Part shown: piece by piece, positions 4,088-9,996 of the stretch
Layout of the letters: each line of letters opens with the position of its first letter
How positions within the stretch are numbered: the first letter of the stretch is position 1
DNA from: Candidatus Coatesiibacteriota bacterium
GTDB lineage: Bacteria; B130-G9
Direction of reading: 5' to 3'
Length of the DNA stretch: 9,996 nucleotides
Assembly (NCBI GenBank): GCA_016929465.1
Contig: JAFGIT010000380.1
Coordinates: 1-9,996, forward strand
Notes under the pieces: model-generated
Databases searched by the model: none
Seen by the model: only the letters and a program-made list of their open reading frames with translations
Told to the model about the DNA's origin: nothing
Made by a program: the position numbers and the translations under genes

Positions 4088-6481
4088 TTATCTGGCCGCC
4101 ACTTTCAGCGTAGGCAGCACACCGTCGCTCCCATTTCGGAGCGACGGAGTTGAAAGCGCAAATGGTGTTGCATTCACTGGGCCGTGGGTTGTCGTCTTTC
4201 CATTCGTGTCGATGTCAACGAGGTAATAGAGATACGTCTTTCCGCTCTTGACGTTCACGTCAACGAATGAATAGGACGCGCCAGCACCGGAAGAGCCCTT
4301 CGCCGGGATGAGCGCGGAGTTGACCTTGACGAGGTCGGTCTCGCCCTCGAGTTTCCGATAGATATCGAAGCCAGCGTTGTCGAGCTCGGTCCCGGTTGTC
4401 CAGGTGATGCGCACCTTCTCATTGAGGCCCTTCGCCTCGAACGATTCTAGCTCGATGTAGGTCGCACCCTCGTGCAGGTAGTGATACCCCATGTCGAGGC
4501 AATCTGTATCGGATACCGCATCGGTCCGAGTCGAGTAGTCAGACATATACGGGGCATAATAAGATGTTGCTGCAGAACTCGAACCGGCATCGACACACGG
4601 GCTGGTTTCCGACTGACCTGCGGCTTCCTGCTTCAGGAAGTAACCGTCAGGCCAACCGAGAGCACCGCTGAGACCGATGAACTTCGGGTCTTCATCTATA
4701 TTGTTGGAACCGGTTCCGGTCCAGCCACCCTCGATGTCGCTATAAAACACCTCAACGACAGAGCCGCCGGGATCTATGCTCGTTGCGTTGCCCCAGATTA
4801 TGGTGTCATAAACCCATATACTTGCATTGCTTCTGGCGTCGGCCTTCAAGCCAGTATCGGTATGGTCGGCGATTGTCAGGTTGCGTATTGTGAGGTCACC
4901 TGTGCCCCGCACGAAGACGCCAATCGATTGCGTGTCCTCTCCGTTGTAGGCTCTGGCAAAGACCAGGTTGTTGAACAACGTGGCGGTTCCACCATCGACG
5001 CGAATACCCTCGCCAAAATTCTGCTGGGGATTTCCGTTGTCCCAGATTCCGTTGTTCTTGAGAACCAATCCATTAGAATTCTCCAGGTGGATGCCGTCGC
5101 CGCCTGAGTTTGCGAGGTTGTAAAATATGTTGTTGTTTGACAGCAGTGTATTTCCATCGCCATTGAGGAAACAAATGCCGCCTCCGGTGTTATCGGCAGT
5201 GTTGCTGTGAATCCAGTTGATGTCATAGAGAGAATGAACGGAGCCGGATCCCTCGATGCAATACACGCCGCCGCCACTCTGGTTTGCTTCATTCCAACCG
5301 ATCCAGTTGTTCTTCACTTCCATGCTGGATTGATTAGAGCAGATAGCCCCGCCATTACCATCGTAAGCAACGTTTCCGAAGAACTCATTGCCGGTGATCT
5401 CCGGGGTGCTGGCAATATCTCTCGCGTAAAGACCACCTCCGCTAAGGCTTGCAACATTATGGGCAATTTCGTTCCACCCATCGATTAGAGGTGCGGATTC
5501 TTCGGTCAAGTAGATCCCGCCTCCCTCATAGGCGGTGTTACCGTCGCCGCCGTAGTTATTGACCGTGTCCTCCCGAATCATATTGTGGGAGATGTGCGGG
5601 TGGGAGTTATAGAGATAGATACCTCCACCATGACCATGGTACCAATCAGCTTCGTTCTCTATAATATCGCAATCCTCGATTAAGCAGGTGTTTGCCGGCG
5701 TATTCTGCATGTATATGCCACCACCATCGCCGCCAACGGAATTGAGATACCTAGCTTCATTGTGATATATGAGCGTGTTGACGACATCGAGAGTCGACTC
5801 GAATTTAGCCGAGATGCCGCCACCGTAATTAGCCCAGTTGTTTTGTATCGTGCAGTTCTTTACAAGCAGGTCGCCAGCGCCATAATAGTCGCTGCCAACA
5901 CTTATTGCGCCGCCGCATTCCAAACTGTGGCAATCCTCTATGAGGCAATTGTCGACAGTTACATCTGCTTGGGATACATAGATGGCTCCACCATCCATTT
6001 CACTGACACCGTCTCTGATCGTGAGCGTAGATATTGTCGCGCCATAGATATACCCGTAGTAACCGACAACCTCGAACATGCCCTCAATGTAGGCGCCGTA
6101 ATCCTCGAAATTACCGTATTCAACGATTGTGGTGTCACGGTCATCCCCAACCAACCATACATGTTCATCCGACCAGGTTATCGGGAATTCCTCGTTGTTT
6201 GAGTCGCCGTGATTGTACGTGTATGTGCCGGGAGCAACGTGTACTATGTGTGGGTCCGATGCGGTGCCTGGGTTGGTGAGTGTAATAGTCGGCATTGCCG
6301 TCTCGATGGCGTAAGTTATTGTTCGCCATGCGTCGCCCGCGCTGGTTCCCGAATTGGAGTTATTACCCGACGTCGATACATAGAAGTGATCGGCGTGGGC
6401 GAACATGGTTGCGAATGTGATGATCAATGTGCATAGCACAAAGATCGAGGTCAATAGAAACTGTCTGTCAGCCCGATGCAT
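4088..6481 (-). CDS. Secreted beta-helix protein with PMP-like GGxI/N repeats and C-terminal Fn3-like module
   Basis: Exported protein, 797 aa from ATG 6481, chosen because GGGAGG lies just upstream and the product begins directly with a signal peptide (MHRADRQFL, hydrophobic core, cleavage near AHA|DHF). An ATG at 6544 would add 21 residues but has no binding site. Residue numbers below count from that ATG. Residues 180-520 hold about twelve GG(A/G)(I/L/V) turns (for example GGAIYV 185, GGGIYLY 306, GGGVYC 424), alternating with xxxNxA segments such as IGWNEA and IHSNTA. This resembles the GGAI/FxxN repeats of chlamydial polymorphic membrane proteins on a parallel beta-helix. CVDAG (650-654) and DMGYHY (684-689) are followed by an Fn3-like module (696-796: TWTTGTELDNAGFDIYR, YLYYLVDIDTNG). 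No autotransporter barrel or sortase signal is seen. It is a paralogue of the neighbour at 2017-3807; adhesin or glycan-binding roles are plausible but unproven. Confidence 0.88.
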   Translation of the reverse strand: MHRADRQFLLTSIFVLCTLIITFATMFAHADHFYVSTSGNNSNSGTSAGDAWRTITYAIETAMPTITLTNPGTASDPHIVHVAPGTYTYNHGDSNNEEFPITWSDEHVWLVGDDRDTTIVEYGNFEDYGAYIEGMFEVVGYYGYIYGATISTLTIRDGVSEMDGGAIYVSQADVTVDNCLIEDCHSLECGGAISVGSDYYGAGDLLVKNCTIQNNWANYGGGISAKFESTLDVVNTLIYHNEARYLNSVGGDGGGIYMQNTPANTCLIEDCDIIENEADWYHGHGGGIYLYNSHPHISHNMIREDTVNNYGGDGNTAYEGGGIYLTEESAPLIDGWNEIAHNVASLSGGGLYARDIASTPEITGNEFFGNVAYDGNGGAICSNQSSMEVKNNWIGWNEANQSGGGVYCIEGSGSVHSLYDINWIHSNTADNTGGGICFLNGDGNTLLSNNNIFYNLANSGGDGIHLENSNGLVLKNNGIWDNGNPQQNFGEGIRVDGGTATLFNNLVFARAYNGEDTQSIGVFVRGTGDLTIRNLTIADHTDTGLKADARSNASIWVYDTIIWGNATSIDPGGSVVEVFYSDIEGGWTGTGSNNIDEDPKFIGLSGALGWPDGYFLKQEAAGQSETSPCVDAGSSSAATSYYAPYMSDYSTRTDAVSDTDCLDMGYHYLHEGATYIELESFEAKGLNEKVRITWTTGTELDNAGFDIYRKLEGETDLVKVNSALIPAKGSSGAGASYSFVDVNVKSGKTYLYYLVDIDTNGKTTTHGPVNATPFALSTPSLRNGSDGVLPTLKVAAR
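4122..4147. repeat. Perfect 10-bp inverted repeat inside the gene end
   Basis: CCGTCGCTCC (4122-4131) and GGAGCGACGG (4138-4147) are perfectly complementary around a 6-nt loop. The repeat falls within the last 20 codons of the beta-helix gene (residues RNGSDGV), after the Fn3-like module, in what looks like an unconstrained tail. Its right arm recurs at 1315-1327. It may be a small palindromic element that inserted into the gene end, or a 3' stabilising hairpin of the mRNA. Confidence 0.7.
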
Positions 6482-6485
6482 AGTG

Positions 6486-6491
6486 CCTCCC
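6486..6491 (-). promoter_or_regulatory. Ribosome binding site GGGAGG deciding the beta-helix start
   Basis: GGGAGG (minus strand, 6491 to 6486) within a longer purine run lies 4 nt before ATG 6481. It selects this ATG over the one at 6544, which is preceded by pyrimidines. Confidence 0.75.
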
Positions 6492-6531
6492 TCTCTTGAG
6501 TTCGTTTGAACACCTCTTGCTGATGCAAAAT

Positions 6532-6548
6532 TCCAATTAAACATTGGA
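6532..6548 (-). other. Leader hairpin 2 of the beta-helix mRNA
   Basis: TCCAAT/ATTGGA form a perfect 6-bp stem (6532-6537 with 6543-6548) around a 5-nt loop. On the minus strand it is followed by ATTTT, a short T-run too weak for a confident terminator but possible as an attenuator-like structure. It abuts the hairpin at 6549-6583. Confidence 0.45.
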
Positions 6549-6583
6549 GGTGGGAACCGTTGCGTCTTAACCGGGGTACCACC
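6549..6583 (-). other. Leader hairpin 1 of the beta-helix mRNA
   Basis: GGTGG (6549-6553) pairs with CCACC (6579-6583). Inside, imperfect pairing continues through AACC/GGT and CCG(G)TT/AACGG, giving a 35-nt imperfect stem-loop in the transcribed leader. It does not match any riboswitch consensus I can recall, so no ligand is proposed. Confidence 0.4.
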
Positions 6584-6615
6584 GACTAGATGCTTTCGCT
6601 CCCGCTTCCGCTAAA

Positions 6616-6644
6616 AGTATTACCAATTTTTGGGATGGTGTCAA
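6616..6644 (-). promoter_or_regulatory. Sigma-70-type promoter for the beta-helix unit
   Basis: On the minus strand a perfect -35 TTGACA (6644-6639) is followed after 17 bp by AATACT (6621-6616), four of six matches to TATAAT. This predicts a start near 6608 and a leader of about 130 nt before ATG 6481. No other promoter as good is seen in the gap after lptD. Confidence 0.6.
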
Positions 6645-6776
6645 GTACGGCTTTCAGAGCCTCGTCAGGCCCTATCCGGAGAGGCAGATTGGGGAGGGAT
6701 TCGGAGAAAATTTTAAATATGAACTAAAGATTATCCGGGGATCGTCCGATAAGTAAGGCGCTGATGCAACTGCATG

Positions 6777-6801
6777 GCCCTGGACCGGCCCGATCCAGGG
6801 C
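6777..6801 (-). other. Hairpin downstream of lptD
   Basis: GCCCTGGA (6777-6784) and TCCAGGGC (6794-6801) form a perfect 8-bp stem with a 9-nt loop, 95 nt after the lptD stop on the minus strand. There is no T-run after it, so it may be a weak or factor-dependent 3' end rather than an intrinsic terminator. A smaller palindrome, ATGCA(AC)TGCAT, adjoins at 6764-6775. Confidence 0.45.
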
Positions 6802-6840
6802 AGCCGCCCTCTCGCCGGCCTTAGAAGACCCGCACCGTCG

Positions 6841-6865
6841 ATGGACAAGGATGGACAGGATGGAC
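6841..6865. repeat. Three spaced copies of ATGGAC
   Basis: ATGGAC occurs at 6841, 6851 and 6860, separated by AAGG and AGG, forming a short imperfect tandem repeat of about 9-10 nt (GGATGGACA). It is noncoding and lies 31 bp beyond the lptD stop. The function is unknown. Confidence 0.7.
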
Positions 6866-6895
6866 GCGCGGATGCCTATCCGAGAAAATCCGGGC

Positions 6896-9415
6896 CTACA
6901 AGAACGGGACCTTGCTGCTGCCGACGTTCGTCAGCGTTATCGAAAGCGAGAACTGCGTGTCGCTGCGCCTTTCCTTCTCCTGGCGGATGTTGTCCACCCA
7001 CTCCCATTCGATCTCGGTCTCGTGGCTCGCGAAGAACGTCAGGGACCAGCACTGAGAATGATACACTACCGTGTAGCTGTTCTGGTTAAAAAGGTCATCG
7101 ACTATGTTGTATTTGACCGTCGTGTAGAACTCCCACTTCGGGTGCGGGGCGCAGCCGAATTCGGTGGTGAAGTAACGTGTGTCTGGATAATTGAGATCAC
7201 TGCCGTCGGGATCCGCAATCGTGCGATATTTGTCTTCCGACCGGAATCGGCATTCGGCGTGCCAAGTATTTTTGTGGTATTTCGCGGCGACTGTGTAGTT
7301 CGAGATGCGGTTCTTGTGATGGTTATAGCTCATCTGCAGTTCCCCATCGAGATATTCTGTGGGACGCATTATCGCGCGGGCGGCAATGTCGGAGTATGGG
7401 CTGTAATCAACGCTAAAGGGATTGTAATCCGATTTCTTCAGGATGTGCGCCCTCTTGAAGTCGTAGCTTTGACTGAGTGAAAAGCTCAAGAGGTCCCTGT
7501 AATCCGTAACGGGTTCCCCGTCCTCACCGGTTTTGGCGATTTTGGCCCTCAGGCGATTCATAAGGGAGTAGGTGATCTGGGTCCTACCCCAGAGGCCACT
7601 GTAAATAATCCCGATGCTATCGATGCTGTCATAATTGAGCGGGTAGTTCAATGAAATGAGATGACTTGTCGATAGGTCCACTTCATATAAAAGGTCCTGA
7701 TTGACACCCGGGATGTAATCGAAGGAGACGGATGGAGTAATTTGATGCTCGATCTTCTCTATGTCCCCCCAACCTGAGAAGGAGAATATCCGGTGAAGCG
7801 ACGGCCCAGTGCAATTCAGAGTGAAGTCATATATCTCTCTTCTGAGGTCATTCCCATTTCTGACGACTCTCTCGAAGGGGCGCTCCATATCGAATATCTC
7901 GCCGTCCTCTCTATCAAAGAGTATTTCAGAATGATCGGCCAGGAATGAGTAGGTCTTGACCTTGCCGATCTTGCTGCCGTCCAAGTCGCGTGCCCCGAGC
8001 TCGGAGAGGTCCAATGTCGAGTCGATATACCATGTGGTTCGGAAGCCGACCCTGCCGGTCAATGAGAGCCACTGCCCGAAGTTGAGTGGATACGAGAGCT
8101 GGGGGTATAGGTCGAATCTCTTGGTCGTTCTCTCGACAGGCTCCGAATTCAGACCGGTTGTCTGCGCCAGGTTCGAGGCCTGCACAGAGAATTGGTATAG
8201 AAGCGGCGTTTCGAACACAGTCTGCCTCATGCTCATGAAGTTGATCTCGGGGAGCTTTTGCAGACTGGTATCAGTTGGATCTTCCTCGTCGAGGCTCTCG
8301 ATGTCCACCACATTTGCGGAGAGGTAATATTGCGACCAGCTCTTCGTAAGGGATACCTCCGAGATGACCTCCTGCGGCCTGTCCGAGAGGTTCGGCACGA
8401 AATCATCCCCAAACTGCTTGTCACTGACGTAGTTGACATTCGCGATCGCCCTGAATCCCATGCCGAGGTCTTGGGTGTGCTGAAAAATGACTCGCCAGCG
8501 CTCGGATGGATTATTGATGACGCTTGTAGTGTCATTCGGGTCCGGCTGCCTGTTTAGTTTCTCCGAGACATGAAATGCATAGAAGCTTCCTCCCGAGCTC
8601 TCGGATAGGACATATCTGAACTCCAGGTCTTGCGCGAAGGTCCCCTCGTCATAATACTGAAGCGAGAAAGTCGCGTCCGTGTTGTCGGTGGTGGCCCAGA
8701 AGAACGAGTCCTTGATGTAATTCCCGAGGCGCGAGTTGCTGCCAAACTCGGGCATTAAAAAGCCGGTAGTTCGGTCCGGCTTGATTGGGTATATCCAGTA
8801 AGGGAGATAGAGGATGGGCATTTTCTTGACCCATGCCGAACCGTTATAGAGGTAGATGTAGTTATCGACGTGAATAGTCGCTCTCTTGATCCTGAAGGAC
8901 CAATCCGGGACATCCTGCGCGCAGGATGTGAATGTCGCGTGGTGAAGCCTGTATCGATCGAGTTTGAATCGCTCGAGCTTCTCGGCGGTGATGTAGAATG
9001 ATGGCTCCAGGAAGGCCTGGGCGGAATAGACCTTCGCCAGGCGGGTCCTGAGATTCATCTCGAGCCTATTGCCGACTATCCTGTTTTCGAGATACTCGAG
9101 GATGACATTGCCCGTGGCAACGGTCTCCATCGTCCTTCGGTTGAAGGTAATCTTATCTGCTCGAAGCCTCACCTCGCCGAAGCGAATGTCCACCGCCCCC
9201 TCCAGTGTCGCGATCCCGGTCTTTGCGTCGTAATGCTGGTGCATCGCATATACCTCGACGGTGTCTTCCTGCTCCGCCATCTCGAGGAATTTCTTTTGCG
9301 TCTTTTCCGCTCTATTGAAGAGTTTGTTCTGTGCAGCAGCGGGCTGGGCCAAAATAAAGATGAGGGAGAAGATTGCGATGAAAAGTGGTGCGAGACGGAT
9401 CGCGCGCGATGGCAT
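6896..9415 (-). CDS. lptD: LPS-assembly outer-membrane protein LptD
   Basis: The 839-aa product is close to the usual LptD size. LptD is the outer-membrane barrel that, with lipoprotein LptE, inserts lipopolysaccharide into the outer leaflet. Residues 1-29 are a signal peptide (PAAAQN at the cleavage region). Residues 55-185 form the periplasmic OstA/LptA-like jellyroll (AKTGIATLEGAVDIRFGE, then ADKITFNRRTMETVATGNV). The junction to the barrel carries family hallmarks: TSC (163-165), PDWSF (170-174) and PILYLPYWIYPIKPDRTTGF (200-219) followed by MPEFG. The remainder is a beta-barrel of alternating aromatic strands, ending in SLSITLTNVGSSKVPFL. Start ATG 9415 gives the correct signal peptide, although the ribosome binding site is weak. 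The gene begins 38 bp after accD on the same strand, so it is probably co-transcribed. This gene shows that the host is a diderm making LPS or a similar glycolipid. Confidence 0.93.
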   Translation of the reverse strand: MPSRAIRLAPLFIAIFSLIFILAQPAAAQNKLFNRAEKTQKKFLEMAEQEDTVEVYAMHQHYDAKTGIATLEGAVDIRFGEVRLRADKITFNRRTMETVATGNVILEYLENRIVGNRLEMNLRTRLAKVYSAQAFLEPSFYITAEKLERFKLDRYRLHHATFTSCAQDVPDWSFRIKRATIHVDNYIYLYNGSAWVKKMPILYLPYWIYPIKPDRTTGFLMPEFGSNSRLGNYIKDSFFWATTDNTDATFSLQYYDEGTFAQDLEFRYVLSESSGGSFYAFHVSEKLNRQPDPNDTTSVINNPSERWRVIFQHTQDLGMGFRAIANVNYVSDKQFGDDFVPNLSDRPQEVISEVSLTKSWSQYYLSANVVDIESLDEEDPTDTSLQKLPEINFMSMRQTVFETPLLYQFSVQASNLAQTTGLNSEPVERTTKRFDLYPQLSYPLNFGQWLSLTGRVGFRTTWYIDSTLDLSELGARDLDGSKIGKVKTYSFLADHSEILFDREDGEIFDMERPFERVVRNGNDLRREIYDFTLNCTGPSLHRIFSFSGWGDIEKIEHQITPSVSFDYIPGVNQDLLYEVDLSTSHLISLNYPLNYDSIDSIGIIYSGLWGRTQITYSLMNRLRAKIAKTGEDGEPVTDYRDLLSFSLSQSYDFKRAHILKKSDYNPFSVDYSPYSDIAARAIMRPTEYLDGELQMSYNHHKNRISNYTVAAKYHKNTWHAECRFRSEDKYRTIADPDGSDLNYPDTRYFTTEFGCAPHPKWEFYTTVKYNIVDDLFNQNSYTVVYHSQCWSLTFFASHETEIEWEWVDNIRQEKERRSDTQFSLSITLTNVGSSKVPFL

Positions 9416-9437
9416 CGTGCGGGTGTATCCGTTATAT

Positions 9438-9450
9438 GCCCTGCAAGGGC
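9438..9450 (-). other. Small hairpin between accD and lptD
   Basis: GCCCT (9438-9442) and AGGGC (9446-9450) form a perfect 5-bp stem with a 3-nt loop in the 38-bp gap. There is no T-run. It could tune translation or stabilise processed ends, but it is short enough to be chance. Confidence 0.25.
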
Positions 9451-9453
9451 GGT

Positions 9454-9996
9454 CTAATCATCTGCCTCTTCTGTGGCAGCATCATCCCCTGCCGGCAGAT
9501 TTCCCATCCCCTCACTGGCATCCTCGGAATGCTGCCCGCTATCCAGTCTGAAGAAGTTCAGGATGTCTCCCAGGACACCTTTCAGGTGTTTTCGCTCGAT
9601 TACTATGTCGATGAAGCCGTGGTCCCGGACGAACTCCGCGCTCTGGAAGCCCTCGGGGAGTTCCTCACCGATGGTCTCCCTGATGACTCGAGGGCCTGCG
9701 AAGCCCACGAGCGCTTTTGGCTCCGCGATGATAATATCCCCGAGCATGGCGAATGAGGCCATGACTCCCGCGGTCGATGGGTCGGTCAGAATAGATATGA
9801 AGAGGTTTCCAGTGAGCCCGAACCGGGCCGCCGCCTGAGAGGTCTTGGCCATCTGCATGAGCGACAGCATCCCTTCCTGCATCCTGGCACCTCCGGTGCT
9901 CGCGATCGTTATCATCGGCATGTTCTTCCGAGCCGCTCGCTCGAAGCCCCGGGTGACCATCTCCCCCACCACAGAGCCCATGCTGCCGCCCATGAA
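9454..9996 (-). CDS. accD: Acetyl-CoA carboxylase carboxyltransferase subunit beta, 5'-partial
   Basis: The gene runs off the right edge; about 180 C-terminal residues are visible, and the N-terminal third, including the expected four-Cys zinc ribbon, lies outside. AccD with AccA transfers the carboxyl group from carboxybiotin to acetyl-CoA, making malonyl-CoA for fatty acids in the cytoplasm. Family signatures are clear: [29 protein letters not shown], the oxyanion-hole region [18 protein letters not shown] (family usually TTGGV, so an Ala replaces one Gly), and [20 protein letters not shown] with a QSAEF segment. The C-terminus ends in an acidic Asp/Glu-rich tail of about 30 residues beyond the conserved domain. 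It is followed after 38 bp by lptD, whereas accD is often next to folC; this pairing couples lipid synthesis and LPS assembly. Confidence 0.95.
   Translation of the reverse strand, partial: FMGGSMGSVVGEMVTRGFERAARKNMPMITIASTGGARMQEGMLSLMQMAKTSQAAARFGLTGNLFISILTDPSTAGVMASFAMLGDIIIAEPKALVGFAGPRVIRETIGEELPEGFQSAEFVRDHGFIDIVIERKHLKGVLGDILNFFRLDSGQHSEDASEGMGNLPAGDDAATEEADD

Noticed and set aside
4472-5107. 211-codon plus-strand frame inside the first beta-helix gene
   Set aside because: Antisense shadow with no start signal or domain; the opposite strand has regular GGxI repeats.
6549-6583. Cyclic-di-GMP or other known riboswitch
   Set aside because: The leader forms hairpins, but I could not match the conserved loops of any riboswitch class.
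6777-6801. Intrinsic terminator of lptD
   Set aside because: The stem is strong, but there is no T-run after it on either strand.
6764-7480. 238-codon plus-strand frame over the lptD 3' end
   Set aside because: Antisense to conserved LptD barrel sequence; no ribosome binding site.
1-9996. tRNA, rRNA or insertion-sequence transposase genes
   Set aside because: No cloverleaf, rRNA-like stretch or transposase frame was seen on either strand.

Overview
The window looks like chromosome from a diderm (Gram-negative) bacterium. The main evidence is an LptD-type outer-membrane LPS-assembly protein, an acetyl-CoA carboxylase beta subunit and two Sec-exported beta-helix proteins. Spacers full of short palindromes and tandem repeats, large exported beta-helix proteins, and a C-terminal fibronectin-III-like module with the pattern GTE(I/L)DNAGF are all things I associate with uncultured environmental lineages. 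I cannot name the phylum from this window.

Left part (1-2000, + strand). A 5'-truncated gene encodes a Trp/Tyr-rich protein with one clear two-component-regulator-propeller repeat. It is followed by a disrupted family-2 glycosyltransferase: a good start and nucleotide-binding loop, an in-frame foreign-looking segment near its N-terminus, then loss of homology after about 85 residues. From about 1650 to 1920 there is no convincing gene. This stretch is a pile-up of perfect hairpins, a five-copy heptamer repeat and other short direct repeats, ending in a strong terminator that serves the minus-strand genes converging from the right.

Middle (2017-6650, - strand). Two paralogous exported right-handed beta-helix proteins share a C-terminal layout: a D(L/M)GYHY motif, then an Fn3-like module. 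A perfect TTGACA -35 promoter lies upstream of the first, with an apparently structured leader of about 130 nt. Between the two beta-helix genes is a small unlisted ORF of 40 codons with a strong Shine-Dalgarno sequence. Its product has a YxxPxVxxLG leader-like motif followed by a short Gly/Ser/Cys-rich tail, the layout of a ribosomally synthesised, post-translationally modified peptide (RiPP) precursor. No modification enzyme is visible in the window. This is the most novel item here.

Right part (6660-9996, - strand). The 3' part of accD is followed after 38 bp by lptD, so fatty-acid initiation and outer-membrane LPS assembly appear to be co-transcribed. The 350-bp gap after lptD holds a hairpin, a short tandem repeat, and the promoter and leader of the beta-helix unit. 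All minus-strand genes run in the order accD, lptD, beta-helix 1, small peptide, beta-helix 2, terminator.
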